This document shows positions 5,095 through 6,657 of a stretch of 6,657 nucleotides of DNA, in pieces (position 1 is the first letter of the stretch; every line of letters starts with the position of its first letter). Source of the DNA: Hyphomicrobium sp. (lineage in GTDB: Bacteria > Pseudomonadota > Alphaproteobacteria > Rhizobiales > Hyphomicrobiaceae); contig JAICLG010000173.1 in the NCBI GenBank assembly GCA_025927515.1, positions 1 through 6,657 on the forward strand, given 5' to 3'. The notes below the pieces were generated by a model. The model did no database searches, was not told the DNA's origin, and saw nothing but the letters and a program-made list of their open reading frames with translations. The position numbers and the translations under genes were made by a program.

Positions 5095-6657
5095 ATGAAC
5101 CATCTCATTCGCTGGTCGATACGCTATCGCGGGCTCGTCGCCGTGCTTTCCATCGTCTGGCTGATCGCCGGAACGTTTCTGGCGATGCGCGCGCCTCTCG
5201 ACGTCTTTCCGGAATTCGTGCCGCCTCAGGTCACGATCCAGACTGAGGCGCCCGGTCTCGCGCCGCAGCAGGTCGAGCAGATCATTACCCGTCCGATCGA
5301 AGCGGCCGTCGTCGGTGGACCTGGCATCGATTCCATCCGCTCGGAATCGGTCTATGGCCTCTCTGTCGTCCTCATCACGTTCGACGAGAGCGCCGATGCG
5401 ACCGCGGCGCGGCAAGGCATTGCCGAACGGCTGGCGACGCTCAACGGCAAATTTCCTGCCGGATTCGGACCGCCCCGGCTGACGCCCCTGACGTCAAGCA
5501 CGATGGACGTCCTGAAGCTCGGGATCGTTTCGGATCGCGTCGATCCCTATACGCTGCGCGACATCGCCGACTGGACGATCAAGCCTCGATTGCTAGCGGT
5601 GCCGGGCATCGCGCGTGTCACGATTTACGGCGGCGCCATCCGGCAAGTCCAGGTGCAGCCGAAGCTCGACCGGCTTGCGGCGCTCGGACTGACAATTACC
5701 GATGTGCTGACGGCGGCCCGCGACGCGATCGCGCTTCGCGGCGGCGGCGTCGTCGAAACAACGGCACAGCGCATCACCATCGAGACACCGCCGCCGTCTC
5801 CCGATCCACGCGCCATCGCGGAGACGGTCGTCACGATCAAGAACAACAAACCGATCAAGCTCGGCGACATCGCGACGGTCACGATTGCACCGGCTCCGAA
5901 GATCGGCGACGCGACGATCATGGGCGTGCCAGGCGTGCTGATTACGGTCTCGGGTCAGTTTGGTTCGAACACGCTCGTGGCCACGAAGGCGACCGAGGCG
6001 GCCCTCGCCGAACTCGAGCCGACGCTCGAAAAGCAGGGCATCGCGATCTATCCGGCGTTGCACCGTCCGGCGACGTTCGTCGTCCGCGCCTTGGGCAATC
6101 TTGAAAAGGCTTTGACGCTCGGCTCGGCGCTGATCCTGATCGTGCTTTACGCGTTTCTCAGAAGCGCCAGGGCGTCGCTCATTTCATTCATGGCCATACC
6201 GCTGTCGCTGCTTGCCGCCGTCGTGGTCTTGAGCGAGTGCGGGCAATCGCTCAACACGATGACGCTCGGAGGCTTCGCGCTGGCACTCGGCGTTCTGGTC
6301 GACGACGCCATCATCGATATCGAGAATATTGCCCGGCGTCTTCGGCAAGCACCGCCCGATGCCGATCGGCTGACAGTCATCGAGGAAGCCTCGATCGAAA
6401 TCCGCGGCTCGATGTTTTGGGGCACCCTGGCCGTCATCTTCGCATTCATCCCGATCCTGTTCGCAGGCGGCGTGCAAGGCCGCTTCATCGGACCGATGGC
6501 GCTGACATTCGTCATCGCCGTCCTGGCTTCGATGGTCGTCGCGATGACGGTCACGCCAGCGCTCTGCGCGCTCCTCCTCACGAAAAGCGAGGACACGAAG
6601 GAATCGCCTCTGCTCAAAGGGCTCAAGGTCGCCCAGACCGGCGTTCTTGCCGTCGTG
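5095..6657 (+). CDS. RND efflux permease, heavy-metal (CusA/CzcA-like) type, 3' end outside the window
   Basis: Inner-membrane proton-driven antiporter of the RND superfamily. 521 residues are visible of an expected 1000-1050, about half, and the frame is open to the edge. TM1 is about 14-31; the first porter domain follows, with APLDVFPEFVPPQVTIQTEAPGL (33-55), GPPRLTPLTSSTMDVLKLG (125-143) and LLAVPGIARVTIYGG (166-180). TM2-TM6 lie at about 340-354, 362-380, 389-408, 440-458 and 466-495. The TM4 signature LVDDAIIDIENIARRLR (401-417) carries the proton-relay acids D403 and D404 plus E410. The adjacent Asp pair is typical of drug (HAE) pumps, while E410 and overall resemblance favour the heavy-metal branch. 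The metal-binding residues of the C-terminal half are not visible, so the substrate cannot be assigned. The ATG at 5095 lies 9 bp after the adaptor stop and has only a weak Shine-Dalgarno, suggesting translational coupling. No outer-membrane factor is in view. Confidence 0.95.
   Translation, partial: MNHLIRWSIRYRGLVAVLSIVWLIAGTFLAMRAPLDVFPEFVPPQVTIQTEAPGLAPQQVEQIITRPIEAAVVGGPGIDSIRSESVYGLSVVLITFDESADATAARQGIAERLATLNGKFPAGFGPPRLTPLTSSTMDVLKLGIVSDRVDPYTLRDIADWTIKPRLLAVPGIARVTIYGGAIRQVQVQPKLDRLAALGLTITDVLTAARDAIALRGGGVVETTAQRITIETPPPSPDPRAIAETVVTIKNNKPIKLGDIATVTIAPAPKIGDATIMGVPGVLITVSGQFGSNTLVATKATEAALAELEPTLEKQGIAIYPALHRPATFVVRALGNLEKALTLGSALILIVLYAFLRSARASLISFMAIPLSLLAAVVVLSECGQSLNTMTLGGFALALGVLVDDAIIDIENIARRLRQAPPDADRLTVIEEASIEIRGSMFWGTLAVIFAFIPILFAGGVQGRFIGPMALTFVIAVLASMVVAMTVTPALCALLLTKSEDTKESPLLKGLKVAQTGVLAVV

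Noticed and set aside
4021..5415. Long minus-strand open frame of 464 codons antisense to the adaptor and permease start
   Set aside because: Its product is Arg/Asp-rich without domain-like pattern, it spans two recognisable plus-strand genes, and it is what the reverse strand of G+C-rich coding DNA normally gives.
1..6657. Mobile elements, CRISPR arrays, tRNA or phage genes
   Set aside because: No transposase or integrase frames, no regularly spaced repeats, no terminal inverted repeats and no tRNA-like sequence were seen.

Overview
The window looks like chromosomal DNA of an alphaproteobacterium, probably a member of Hyphomicrobiales. This is inferred from the high G+C with G/C-rich third codon positions and from the style of the encoded proteins; no rRNA or other marker gene is present to prove it. 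It holds five genes in three transcription units. Both ends cut into genes, so the first and last are partial.

Region 1 (1-1337, plus strand) is a ketone-body pair. The C-terminal three quarters of an acetoacetate decarboxylase overlaps by ATGA a complete D-3-hydroxybutyrate dehydrogenase. The dehydrogenase interconverts 3-hydroxybutyrate and acetoacetate, and the decarboxylase drains acetoacetate to acetone and CO2. Such a pair fits turnover of polyhydroxybutyrate or ketone bodies.

Region 2 (1344-3677, minus strand) is a complete TonB-dependent outer-membrane receptor, convergent with the dehydrogenase and only 6 bp from it. The plug and C-terminal signatures resemble ZnuD-type zinc receptors. 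Its promoter region carries a perfect 6-3-6 inverted repeat inside a Zur-box-like sequence, lying between plausible -35 and -10 elements. I therefore suggest a zinc-repressed metal-uptake receptor.

Region 3 (4078-6657, plus strand) is an efflux operon transcribed divergently from the receptor. A TTG-started lipoprotein adaptor, a divergent RND membrane-fusion protein without a recognisable lipoyl domain and with a six-Asp tail, is followed 9 bp later by an RND inner-membrane permease of the heavy-metal (CusA/CzcA-like) type. The permease runs off the right edge after 521 residues. No outer-membrane factor is visible.

The 400-bp divergent region between the receptor and the adaptor holds the receptor promoter/operator, two decent hairpins and a 12-bp palindrome, but no gene. 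The most interesting idea in the window is the back-to-back arrangement of a probable metal-import receptor, with a Zur-like operator, and a metal-type RND exporter with an unusual adaptor. Nothing here is clearly a wholly new system.
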